Source: Streptomyces albicerus (GTDB lineage: Bacteria; Actinomycetota; Actinomycetes; Streptomycetales; Streptomycetaceae). Taken from it: a stretch of DNA of 64,000 nucleotides. The DNA is taken from NCBI RefSeq assembly GCF_008905045.1, contig NZ_VWMY01000020.1, positions 96,731 to 160,730 of the forward strand. The letters are read 5' to 3'. This document shows, one piece after another, positions 15,684-25,226 of this stretch; the first letter of the stretch is position 1, and each line of letters starts with the position of its first letter. The notes under the pieces are model-generated. The model did not search any database and was not told the origin of the DNA. It saw only the letters and a list, made by a program, of their open reading frames with translations. Position numbers and translations under genes: made by a program.

Positions 15684-17993
15684 GTGTCGTCTCTCGCGCT
15701 GTACCGCCGTTATCGCCCGGAGTCGTTCGCCGAGGTCATCGGGCAGGAGCATGTCACCGACCCGTTGCAGCAGGCGCTGCGGAACAACCGGGTCAATCAC
15801 GCGTACCTGTTCAGCGGTCCACGTGGGTGCGGGAAGACGACCAGCGCGCGGATCCTGGCGCGGTGTCTGAACTGCGAGCAGGGGCCCACGCCGACGCCGT
15901 GCGGGGAGTGCCAGTCCTGCCGGGACCTGGCGAGGAACGGGCCGGGGTCCATCGATGTCATCGAGATCGACGCCGCGTCCCACGGTGGTGTCGACGACGC
16001 CCGTGACCTGCGCGAGAAGGCATTCTTCGGGCCCGCCGGCAGCCGGTACAAGATCTACATCATCGACGAGGCCCACATGGTCACGTCGGCCGGTTTCAAC
16101 GCGCTGCTCAAGGTCGTCGAGGAGCCGCCGGAGCACCTCAAGTTCATCTTCGCCACCACCGAGCCCGAGAAGGTCATCGGGACGATTCGGTCCAGGACGC
16201 ACCACTATCCCTTCCGGCTCGTGCCTCCCGGGACCCTCCGGGAGTACCTGGGCGAGGTGTGCGGGCGCGAGGGCATTCCCGTCGAGGACGGAGTGCTTCC
16301 GCTTGTCGTGCGCGCCGGTGCCGGGTCCGTGCGTGACTCCATGTCCGTCATGGATCAGCTGCTCGCGGGGGCCGGCGAGGACGGTGTGACGTATGCCATG
16401 GCCACCTCGCTGCTCGGATACACGGACGGGTCTCTGCTGGACTCCGTGGTCGAGGCCTTCGCCGCGGGCGATGGTGCCGCTGCCTTCGAGGTCGTCGACC
16501 GGGTCATCGAGGGCGGAAACGATCCTCGGCGGTTCGTCGCCGACCTGCTGGAGCGGCTGCGGGACCTCGTGATCCTCGCGGCCGTGCCCGATGCCGGGGA
16601 GAAGGGGCTCATCGACGCTCCCGTCGAAGTCGTGGAGCGAATGACGGCCCAGGCCGGGGTGTTCGGCGCGGCCGAGCTGAGCCGCGCCGCCGATCTCGTC
16701 AACGAGGGGCTCACGGAGATGCGGGGGGCCACCTCGCCCCGCCTTCAGCTCGAGTTGATCTGCGCGCGGGTGCTGCTGCCCGCGGCGTACGGCGACGAGC
16801 GGTCCGTCATGGCCCGGCTCGACCGGATCGAGCGCGGGGTGAACTTCACGGGGGCGGCGGCAGCCGGAGGGCCTGCCATGGGTTACGTACCCGGGCCCGA
16901 TGCGCATGCCGGGATGCAGGGCGGCGGCGGTGGTGGTGCGGTGGGCGGCTCGGGTCCGCCGGTTGCGCCCGGTAGCGGGCCCGCGGCGGCTCGGGCCGCG
17001 GTACGGGGGGCGGGGGCCCCCGGTGGCGATACGGGTCCGGGGCCGGCCCAAGCCCAGACTGCGGCCGTGCCCTCTCCCACCCAGGCCACCCCCACTCCAG
17101 CCACTCCCACTCCGGCTCCGGCCGCGCCCACTCCGGCTCCGGAACAGCCGCCCGCTCAGACTCCCTCCGCGCCCGCGACCCCCGCTGCCGGGAGTGCGCC
17201 CGGCGCCTGGCCCACCGCGACAGCCGCGGGCGGCGGCCGGCGCCCCGGTGGATGGCCGACCGCCGCACCCGCGGGCGGAGGACAGCAGTCTCCGGCCGCG
17301 TCCGGCTCGCAGGCGGCCCCTGCGCCCTCGTACACCCCTGCCGCCCCTTCGGCCGGTGCGGCGCCCGCCGCCCCCTCCGCTCCTCCGAGCGGTGGGCCCG
17401 ACCCCCGCACGCTCTGGCCGAACATCCTGGAAGCGGTCAAGAACCGACGCCGCTTCACGTGGATCCTCCTGAGTCAGAACGCGCAGGTGGCCGGTTTCGA
17501 CGGCACGACCCTGCAACTCGGCTTCGTCAACGCGGGCGCGCGGGACAACTTCGCGAGCAGCGGCAGCGAGGAGGTGCTGCGGCAGGCGCTGGTCGAGCAG
17601 TTCAACGTGCAGTGGAAGGTCGAGGCGGTCGTCGATCCGTCCGGCGGTTCGGCACCGCCGCCCGCACCCGGGCCCGGTTTCGGCGGTGGCTACGGGTCGG
17701 GGGGCGCCGCTGCTCCGGCGGCCCCGCGCCCCGCCCCGCAGCAGCCTTCGGCGCCGGCTCCCCGGTCCGCCGCGGCCGCCGCTCCCCAGAGCCGGCCCAC
17801 GTCCACGCCCACTTCACCTCAACCTCCCTCATCCGCACCCCGCCCCTCGGCTCCGGAACCGCCCCCGATCTCTCCGGAGGACGACGTCCCGGAGGACGAC
17901 GACCCGGACCTCGACGAGTCGGCTCTGTCGGGCCACGAACTGATCGTGAGAGAGCTGGGAGCGACGGTGGTGGAGGAGTTCTCGAACGAGTAG
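15684..17993 (+). CDS. dnaX: DNA polymerase III subunit gamma/tau
   Basis: From GTG 15684 this is 769 aa. The AAA+ clamp-loader core has P-loop GPRGCGKT (45-52), a Cys4 zinc module (CLNCEQ...CGECQSC), Walker B/DEAH IIDEAHMV and the SRC-type RSRTHHYPFRLV. A long Pro/Ala-rich linker (about 400-570) leads to the C-terminal domain (RTLWPNILEAVKNRRRFTWI) that contacts polymerase, then an acidic tail. The protein loads the sliding clamp and holds the replisome together. The position after tRNA-Ser and SRP RNA is conserved in Streptomyces. No slippery site for a gamma form was identified. Confidence 0.95.
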   Translation: MSSLALYRRYRPESFAEVIGQEHVTDPLQQALRNNRVNHAYLFSGPRGCGKTTSARILARCLNCEQGPTPTPCGECQSCRDLARNGPGSIDVIEIDAASHGGVDDARDLREKAFFGPAGSRYKIYIIDEAHMVTSAGFNALLKVVEEPPEHLKFIFATTEPEKVIGTIRSRTHHYPFRLVPPGTLREYLGEVCGREGIPVEDGVLPLVVRAGAGSVRDSMSVMDQLLAGAGEDGVTYAMATSLLGYTDGSLLDSVVEAFAAGDGAAAFEVVDRVIEGGNDPRRFVADLLERLRDLVILAAVPDAGEKGLIDAPVEVVERMTAQAGVFGAAELSRAADLVNEGLTEMRGATSPRLQLELICARVLLPAAYGDERSVMARLDRIERGVNFTGAAAAGGPAMGYVPGPDAHAGMQGGGGGGAVGGSGPPVAPGSGPAAARAAVRGAGAPGGDTGPGPAQAQTAAVPSPTQATPTPATPTPAPAAPTPAPEQPPAQTPSAPATPAAGSAPGAWPTATAAGGGRRPGGWPTAAPAGGGQQSPAASGSQAAPAPSYTPAAPSAGAAPAAPSAPPSGGPDPRTLWPNILEAVKNRRRFTWILLSQNAQVAGFDGTTLQLGFVNAGARDNFASSGSEEVLRQALVEQFNVQWKVEAVVDPSGGSAPPPAPGPGFGGGYGSGGAAAPAAPRPAPQQPSAPAPRSAAAAAPQSRPTSTPTSPQPPSSAPRPSAPEPPPISPEDDVPEDDDPDLDESALSGHELIVRELGATVVEEFSNE

Positions 17994-18074
17994 TAACGAG
18001 CAGTGACGTGCAGTAACGAGTGGTCAGGGGCACCGGCGGATGGCTTGGCGCCTCGGACGGGCCCGTGCGACCGT

Positions 18075-18127
18075 GCCCCTTCAGGGGTGCGGGGAACTGC
18101 CCGCTCAGCCCACTACGACCCGCACCC
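18075..18127. repeat. Dispersed Streptomyces intergenic repeat, copy 1
   Basis: CCCCTTCAGGGG, then TGCGGGGAACTGC and a CAGCCCACTACGACCCGCAC tail. Related copies occur at 21630, 21697, 29010, 34550, 34606, 39246, 43788 and 63117. Confidence 0.7.
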
Positions 18128-18141
18128 GAAAACGCGACAGA

Positions 18142-18147
18142 TAGTGT
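18142..18147 (+). promoter_or_regulatory. purD -10 box, probable leaderless start
   Basis: TAGTGT ends six bases before the purD GTG at 18154, with no ribosome site. The spacing fits transcription starting at the start codon. Confidence 0.45.
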
Positions 18148-18153
18148 GACCCC

Positions 18154-19482
<1,329 letters not shown>

Positions 19483-19532
19483 CCCTCGGTTACGCGCCAC
19501 CACCTGCGCCATCACAGCTCCCACAACGACCC

Positions 19533-19566
19533 CGGGCCCCAGATCCAGCACAGGATTCGGGGCCCG
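19533..19566 (+). terminator. purD terminator hairpin
   Basis: CGGGCCCC and GGGGCCCG are perfect arms around 18 nt that can pair partly (GATCC/GGATT). No T-run, as is usual in Streptomyces. Confidence 0.6.
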
Positions 19567-19720
19567 TTCGTCAGCCACCTCTACCCAAAGCCATTCCATC
19601 GAGTGACCGATCCCCCATCCGGCTGACGAGGGCCAGGGCCCCAACTAGGGTGCGGCGCAAGCGTTCCGGCACTTGGCCCACCGGCATTGCGATGTCAGTC
19701 GTGGGTGCCACAGTGGGGGA

Positions 19721-19783
19721 GTGAGCAACGCCATGGACGTCTGTCGGCGGTGGCTGGGTATGCACGCGCCGGGCGGGCAGTAG
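19721..19783 (+). CDS. Possible 20-aa leader peptide
   Basis: GTG 19721 opens MSNAMDVCRRWLGMHAPGGQ and stops three bases before the GTG of the next gene. A TTGCGA-N17-CACAGT promoter-like pair precedes it. It could be a translated leader or chance; nothing further supports it. Confidence 0.3.
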   Translation: MSNAMDVCRRWLGMHAPGGQ

Positions 19784-19786
19784 GGG

Positions 19787-21598
19787 GTGACACCGGTCGT
19801 GTCCGGTATGGGTGTGGAGGTGGGCGCGCAGGCCGCGCGTTCCCGGGCTCTCGCCGTGCTGCGCATCCGCAGCAGGGCGCTGGCCGTCGCCCTGCTGCCC
19901 GCGGCCGTCGCCGTCGTGCTGCTCGTCGGCGGGTCGACGGGCCATATCGACGGCGGTGGCTGGGGAGTGGTGCGCTGGCTGGTGGCGGGGCTGGCAGTCC
20001 TCGTCCTCCTCTCCGCGGCAGCCATCGCGCTGGTCGTCGTCCGCTCCCGGCCCGCCGTGAGTCCCACGGTTCCGATCGCCGAGGAGTCGGCGCCCGACCT
20101 GTACCGCATGGTGCGGGACCTGGCCGACCGCCTCGAAGTGCCCGCGCCCTCCGCGATAGCGCTCACCCCGGACTGCGACAGCTGGCTGGAGGACCGCACC
20201 CACCCGGCCCACGGCCCGCCCCGCACGGAGCCCCAGGAAGAAGAAATAGAGGGCGTACGGGGCTTGCCGTCGGCCCATCGTCGTACGCCCGCCGCGCCCG
20301 TCCTCGTCATCGGCTCGCCCTTCCTGTGGTGGATGCGGGTCGGTGAACTGCGCGCCGTCCTCGCACCGGTCGTCGCGGGTACGGGGCCCTCGGCGCACCC
20401 CGACATAGCCGCGGCCCGCCGTTTCGTACGGGGCCTCGACGCGGCCGTGGCGGTGACGTCGTCGCCCACGCGCGGGCCCCTGTCCAGGACGGTGCTCGGC
20501 GGGGTCGGCTGGGTGGCCCGGCTTCTGCTGCGGAGCTGCCGGGGGCATGCGGCCGAGATGGAGCGGGGTGTGGCGGCCGCCGCGGCGGAGCGTGCACAGG
20601 CTGTGGATTACGGTCTGCGGATCGTCGCGCAGGAGCAGGTGGGGCTTGCGTACGCGGGCTGGGACCGGCTGCTGACCCGGGTCGCGCTGCCCGCGTGGCG
20701 CATGGGCCGCTGGCCCGCACGCCTCGACGCGGGCGTCGTCGCGGCCCTCACCGAGCTCTCCCGCCGCGATCGCCTCGCCGAGGGATTTGCCTCCCGGCTC
20801 GGCGAGCGCCCCGCCTGCGACCTCCTGGAGGAGCCCGGCGCGGTCGACGAGGCGGCGTCCCTGCTGGCCGCGCGCCTCTTCCACGGCGGGCCCGCCGAGT
20901 CCGGGCCCGACTGGGCTCCGGTCGACTGGGACGAGTATCCGGACGAGGTGGTCGACCGGAAATGGCGTACGGACGCGGCGCGGCTGCATCGGGTGCTGGA
21001 CGCGCTGGGTGTGAGCCGTTCCTCCGAGCCGAGGGCCTCGGATCCGGACGGGCCTACGTTGGCCCGCGTGATGGATCACCTGAGTACGGAGGCGCTCCCG
21101 GCCGTGGAGAACGGCGGGGCGGTGTACGAGGGGGACGGCGGGCCGGAGGATGAGGCGGCGTACGAGGGGGACAGTGGGCCGGAGAGCGAGCGGAGTGCCG
21201 CGCTGGCGGCGGGGCTGAGTGCGGAGTTGGCTCGCGAGGAGGCCGCGGTGCCGGCCGAACCGTCCGCCCCGCCTGCTTCCGGTGGTCAGGCCGGACCGGA
21301 CACGGCGCTCTGGGACGACGGAACGTTGCCGCTCTTCCCGCTGCAACCGCCCCGCACCGGACGCGAGTTGCTGGCCGACCATGTGGCGGCGATGGTCTGC
21401 TGCGCGGCGATGGACACGGCGGGGGCGACGCCGGGGCTCGACTGGCTGGACGGCCCGTCCCTCCTCATCAACGGCGAACGCTCCGTCGACCTGGGCCCCC
21501 GAGTCCTGAGCCTCATCGAGGACGGCGACCCCGCCCCCCTCCGAGCCTGGCTCCTCCACCTCGGCATACGCCCAGAAAAACCGGTACGCCTGGTCTGA
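19787..21598 (+). CDS. Membrane protein with degenerate M48-like peptidase domain
   Basis: The 603-aa reading has two N-terminal membrane helices (about 30-50 and 65-87), then a segment laid out like M48/HtpX proteins: AEESAPDLYRMVRDLADRLE, PVLVIGSPFLWWMRVGELRAVLAPVV. In active M48 enzymes ELRAVLAHEL supplies the zinc-binding HExxH; here AHE is replaced by APV and no later HExxH is seen, so it should be catalytically dead. The C-terminal half is acidic and repetitive (YEGDGGPEDEAAYEGDSGPE). Start is uncertain (GTG 19787 or ATG 19808). The homology call is by pattern and needs structural comparison. Confidence 0.65.
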   Translation: MTPVVSGMGVEVGAQAARSRALAVLRIRSRALAVALLPAAVAVVLLVGGSTGHIDGGGWGVVRWLVAGLAVLVLLSAAAIALVVVRSRPAVSPTVPIAEESAPDLYRMVRDLADRLEVPAPSAIALTPDCDSWLEDRTHPAHGPPRTEPQEEEIEGVRGLPSAHRRTPAAPVLVIGSPFLWWMRVGELRAVLAPVVAGTGPSAHPDIAAARRFVRGLDAAVAVTSSPTRGPLSRTVLGGVGWVARLLLRSCRGHAAEMERGVAAAAAERAQAVDYGLRIVAQEQVGLAYAGWDRLLTRVALPAWRMGRWPARLDAGVVAALTELSRRDRLAEGFASRLGERPACDLLEEPGAVDEAASLLAARLFHGGPAESGPDWAPVDWDEYPDEVVDRKWRTDAARLHRVLDALGVSRSSEPRASDPDGPTLARVMDHLSTEALPAVENGGAVYEGDGGPEDEAAYEGDSGPESERSAALAAGLSAELAREEAAVPAEPSAPPASGGQAGPDTALWDDGTLPLFPLQPPRTGRELLADHVAAMVCCAAMDTAGATPGLDWLDGPSLLINGERSVDLGPRVLSLIEDGDPAPLRAWLLHLGIRPEKPVRLV

Positions 21599-21629
21599 CT
21601 GGTCGTTTCACACCCACCCCCCACTCACC

Positions 21630-21746
21630 TAGGGGCGCGGGGAACTGCGCGCCCAGCCCAAGACGACCCGCACGTCATCCCCGAACCTCAGCCCTCACCC
21701 CCAGGGGCGCGGGGAACTGCGCACCCAGCCCCCGACAACCCGCACT
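21630..21746. repeat. Dispersed intergenic repeat, copies 2 and 3 in tandem
   Basis: Two head-to-tail units at about 21630-21675 and 21697-21746, each AGGGGCGCGGGGAACTGCGC followed by a CAGCCC...CCGCAC tail. The remainder of the gap to 21917 holds no other gene. Confidence 0.75.
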
Positions 21747-21917
21747 AACCAGCGAACTCAAGCCACCCCAACCCCCCTGCCCAACCGCCGGAGGCAATTC
21801 GCGACGAACGGTGATGGAACGCGTGCGTAATGTGATGTGCTGGGACCGCTCATTGACATGGCAAGGGCTTACAAGGGCCGACAGGGGCTAACGGGGGCAC
21901 GAGGGAGGGAATGTCGC

Positions 21918-23474
21918 ATGGGGTCGGAGCAGATTCGCCGGTGGGAGTCGGGAGCGCTGGCGCACGCCGTCACGGACCCCTTCGGGCAGGGCCCCGTCCC
22001 CTGGCTGCGCGGCAGTGAGCACTACTTCGACGACACGGGCCAGGTCGTCCCTTGGTACGTGGACCACGCTCCACCCCCGGGCGCGACATCTCCAGGCGAC
22101 GGAGACGGGCACGGACGCGGGCACCACTACCGCAGCTCCACCACCAGCACCGACCCAAGAATCCCCAACCCCCGCCACACCGCCGGAGGCCCCCGCTCGG
22201 CGGACGACGTCCACCGTCAGATCAAGGGCTTCTCCTCCACGGGCGCGGCCGCCCCCGGCGAGGCCATCGACTTCCACATCACGGTGGACCCGCCGCAGCA
22301 GTTCAGCGTGGACATCTACCGCATCGGCCACTACGGAGGCGACGGCGCCAGCAAGATCACCACCAGCCCCCGGCTCTCCGGCATCGTCCAGCCACCCCCG
22401 CTCACCGCGGACCGCACGGTCTCCTGCCACCACTGGTGGCTGTCCTGGCGGCTGCAGATTCCGTCGTACTGGAGCATCGGGGCGTACGTGGCCGTCCTCA
22501 CCACGGACGACGGCTACCGCTCGCACATCCCGTTCACGGTCCGCGACAACCACCCCGCCGACCTGCTGCTCCTGCTCCCCGACATCACCTGGCAGGCGTA
22601 CAACCTCTACCCGGAGGACGGCCGCACCGGCGCGAGCCTCTACCACGCGTGGGACGAGACCGGCCGGCTGCTCGGCGAGGCAGAGGCCGCGACGACGGTC
22701 TCGTTCGACCGCCCGTACGCGGGCGCGGGGCTGCCGCTCCATGTGGGCCACGCCTACGACTTCATCCGCTGGGCCGAGCGCTACGGCTACGACCTCGCGT
22801 ACGCCGACGCCCGCGACCTGCACGCCGGCCGCGTCGACCCCACCCGCTACCGCGGCCTGGTCTTCCCGGGCCACGACGAGTACTGGTCGACGACCATGCG
22901 CCGCACGGTGGAACTCGCCCGCGAGCACGGCACCTCGCTCGTCTTCCTCTCCGCCAACACCATGTACTGGCAGGCGGAGTTGGGACCGTCCCCGTCCGGC
23001 GTCCCCGACCGCCTGCTCACCTGCCGAAAACGCCGCGCCCCCGGAAAACCGGCACTGTGGCGCGAAGTGGACCGCCCCGAGCAGGAGCTCCTGGGCATCC
23101 AGTACGCGGGCCGGGTCCCCGAGGCGCACCCGCTGGTCGTCCGCAACGCCGACCACTGGCTGTGGGAGGCGACCGGCGCCCACGAGGGCGACGAGCTGGA
23201 GGGCATGGTCGCGGGCGAGGCCGACCGCTACTTCCCGCGCGTCGCGCTCCCCGAGCACCGGCGCCGTATCCTCCTCTCCCACTCCCCGTACCGGGACACC
23301 GAGGGCGCGCTCCGCCACCAGGAGACCTCCCTCTACCGCGCCCCCTCCGGCGCCCTCGTCTTCGCGGCCGGCACCTTCGCCTGGTCCCCGGCCCTGGACC
23401 GCCCGGGCCACGTCGATCCCCGCGTCCAGCGCGCCACGGCCAACCTCCTGGACCGCATCTGCAAACGCGACTGA
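21918..23474 (+). CDS. N,N-dimethylformamidase beta-subunit-like protein
   Basis: From ATG 21918 (GAGGGAGGGA upstream) this is 518 aa. The central and C-terminal parts match the DMFase large-subunit C-terminal domain: LLLLPDITWQAYNLYPEDGRT, a VSFDRPYAG segment, HAYDFIRWAERYGYDLAYA and VFPGHDEYWSTTMRR. In the amidase, related residues contribute to an Fe-binding active site; here the substrate is unknown and no small subunit gene is adjacent. No signal peptide is evident. Such proteins are widespread in Streptomyces without assigned function. Confidence 0.75.
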   Translation: MGSEQIRRWESGALAHAVTDPFGQGPVPWLRGSEHYFDDTGQVVPWYVDHAPPPGATSPGDGDGHGRGHHYRSSTTSTDPRIPNPRHTAGGPRSADDVHRQIKGFSSTGAAAPGEAIDFHITVDPPQQFSVDIYRIGHYGGDGASKITTSPRLSGIVQPPPLTADRTVSCHHWWLSWRLQIPSYWSIGAYVAVLTTDDGYRSHIPFTVRDNHPADLLLLLPDITWQAYNLYPEDGRTGASLYHAWDETGRLLGEAEAATTVSFDRPYAGAGLPLHVGHAYDFIRWAERYGYDLAYADARDLHAGRVDPTRYRGLVFPGHDEYWSTTMRRTVELAREHGTSLVFLSANTMYWQAELGPSPSGVPDRLLTCRKRRAPGKPALWREVDRPEQELLGIQYAGRVPEAHPLVVRNADHWLWEATGAHEGDELEGMVAGEADRYFPRVALPEHRRRILLSHSPYRDTEGALRHQETSLYRAPSGALVFAAGTFAWSPALDRPGHVDPRVQRATANLLDRICKRD

Positions 23475-23559
23475 CCGGACGGACCGTACCCCCGTCACCT
23501 GCGGCTTCCCGGTATGCGGGAGAATCGAGCCCATTCAGTCAGAATCACGGGGAGGAACC

Positions 23560-24459
23560 GTGTCCGGATTCGTCGATAAGCCCGAACCCCTCGAGGTTCC
23601 GGGTCTGGTGCATCTGCACACCGGCAAGGTGCGCGACCTGTACCAGAACGAGGCGGGCGACCTCGTGATGGTCGCCAGCGACCGCATCTCCGCGTTCGAC
23701 TGGGTGCTCCCCACGGAGATCCCCGACAAGGGCCGCGTCCTGACGCAGCTCTCGCTCTGGTGGTTCGACCAGATCGCCGACCTGCTGCCGAACCACGTCC
23801 TCGGCACCGAACTCCCGCCCGGTGCCCCGGCCGCCTGGCAGGGCCGCACATTGGTCTGCAAATCGCTGCGCATGGTCCCGGTCGAGTGCGTGGCCCGCGG
23901 CTACCTCACCGGCTCGGGCCTCGCCGAGTACAACGAGACCCGTACCGTCTGCGGCCTCGCCCTCCCCGAGGGCCTGAGCGACGGCTCGGAGCTGCCCGCC
24001 CCGATCTTCACCCCGGCCACCAAGGCCGCCGTCGGCGAGCACGACGAGAACGTGTCGTACGAGGAGGTCGCCCGCCAGGTCGGTGCGGACACCGCGGCCC
24101 GGCTGCGCCAGGCGACGCTCGCCGTCTACGGCCGCGGCCGTAGCATCGCGCGCGACCGCGGGATCATCCTCGCGGACACGAAGTTCGAGTTCGGCTTCGA
24201 CGGCGAGACGCTCGTCGTCGCCGACGAGGTGCTGACCCCGGACTCCTCCCGCTTCTGGCCCGCCGACCAGTGGGAGCCGGGCCGCCCGCAGCCCTCGTTC
24301 GACAAGCAGTTCGTACGCGACTGGCTGACCTCCGCCGAGTCCGGCTGGGACCGCAAGAGCGAGCAGCCGCCGCCGGCCCTGCCCCAGCAGGTCGTGGACG
24401 CGACCCGGGCCAAGTACGTGGAGGCGTACGAGCGCCTCACCGGCACCACCTGGAGCTGA
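23560..24459 (+). CDS. purC: Phosphoribosylaminoimidazole-succinocarboxamide synthase
   Basis: From GTG 23560 (GGGGAGGAA site) this is 299 aa. SAICAR synthase catalyses ATP-dependent aspartate addition to CAIR. HTGKVRDLY forms the ATP loop, ASDRISAFDW, VECVARGYLTGSG and FDKQFVRDWL are family signatures. It is of the longer actinobacterial/yeast-like form. A strong hairpin terminator (24471-24505) separates it from tRNA-Gly. Confidence 0.97.
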   Translation: MSGFVDKPEPLEVPGLVHLHTGKVRDLYQNEAGDLVMVASDRISAFDWVLPTEIPDKGRVLTQLSLWWFDQIADLLPNHVLGTELPPGAPAAWQGRTLVCKSLRMVPVECVARGYLTGSGLAEYNETRTVCGLALPEGLSDGSELPAPIFTPATKAAVGEHDENVSYEEVARQVGADTAARLRQATLAVYGRGRSIARDRGIILADTKFEFGFDGETLVVADEVLTPDSSRFWPADQWEPGRPQPSFDKQFVRDWLTSAESGWDRKSEQPPPALPQQVVDATRAKYVEAYERLTGTTWS

Positions 24460-24470
24460 GCGCACGCACG

Positions 24471-24505
24471 AAGAAGGCCCCGGTCGCGATGACCGGGGCC
24501 TTCTT
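24471..24505. terminator. Bidirectional terminator between purC and tRNA-Gly
   Basis: AAGAAGGCCCCGGTC and its complement form a perfect 15-bp stem around 5 nt, ending in TTCTT. It serves purC (+) and tRNA-Gly (-). Confidence 0.85.
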
Positions 24506-24512
24506 CACTTAC

Positions 24513-24588
24513 TGGAGCGGACGACCAGGTTCGAACTGGCGACCTCAACCTTGGCAAGGTTGCGCTCTACCAACTGAGCTACGTCCGC
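24513..24588 (-). tRNA. tRNA-Gly (GCC), copy 1
   Basis: The minus strand starts GCGGACGTAGCTCAG, has anticodon GCC in CCTTGCCAAGG, T arm CAGTTCGAACCTG and encoded CCA. 76 nt. Confidence 0.96.
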
Positions 24589-24611
24589 ACTGCGCCGTGG
24601 CGCGAGAGCCA

Positions 24612-25226
24612 CTATACCCAACCTCGCTCCCGCGCGAGCCGTACCGCCGAGTGACGGTTCTCGACCCCGAGCTTGGAGACGGCCGACGACAGGTAGTTCC
24701 GTACGGTCCCCTGCGACAGCGCGGCCCGCTCCGCGATCTCCGCGACGGGCGCCCCGTCGGCGGCCAGCTCCAGCACCTCCGCCTCCCGCGCGGTGAGCGG
24801 CGAGTCCCCGGCGGAGATCGCGTCGGCGGCCAACTCCGGGTCGACGTAACGGTTTCCGGCATGCACCGTACGGATGATCTCCGCGAGCCGCTGCGCGCTG
24901 ACGGTCTTCGGGACGAACCCGCGCACACCCGCCGCAAGCGCCCGCTTCAGATGCCCCGGCCGTCCGTGACTCGTCACGATCAGCACCCGGCAGGCGGGAA
25001 GTTCGGCCCGTAGCGATGTGGCCACCCTCACACCGTCCGCCCCGGGCATCTGAAGATCGAGTACGGCGACGTCGGGTTCGTGCGCCCGAGCCATGGCCAG
25101 GGCCTCGGGCCCGCTGGCCGCCTCCGCCACGATCAGCAGATCCTCCTCGAGACCGAGCAGCGCGGCGAGCGCCCCCCGGATGAGGTGCTCGTCGTCGGCG
25201 AGCAGCAGCCGGATGGGCCGGGTCAT
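24612..25226 (-). CDS. NarL/LuxR-type response regulator
   Basis: This 204-aa protein has a receiver domain (acidic pair DDE near residue 11, phospho-acceptor Asp in VAVLDLQMPG, Lys in FVPKT) and a LuxR helix-turn-helix (LTAREAEVLELAADGAPVAE onward). Its start overlaps the histidine kinase stop by 4 bp, so it is the last gene of the four-gene operon ABC ATPase-permease-kinase-regulator. It probably controls this exporter, as in DesK/DesR- or LiaRS-like modules with ABC-2 transporters. Confidence 0.92.
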   Translation of the reverse strand: MTRPIRLLLADDEHLIRGALAALLGLEEDLLIVAEAASGPEALAMARAHEPDVAVLDLQMPGADGVRVATSLRAELPACRVLIVTSHGRPGHLKRALAAGVRGFVPKTVSAQRLAEIIRTVHAGNRYVDPELAADAISAGDSPLTAREAEVLELAADGAPVAEIAERAALSQGTVRNYLSSAVSKLGVENRHSAVRLARERGWV

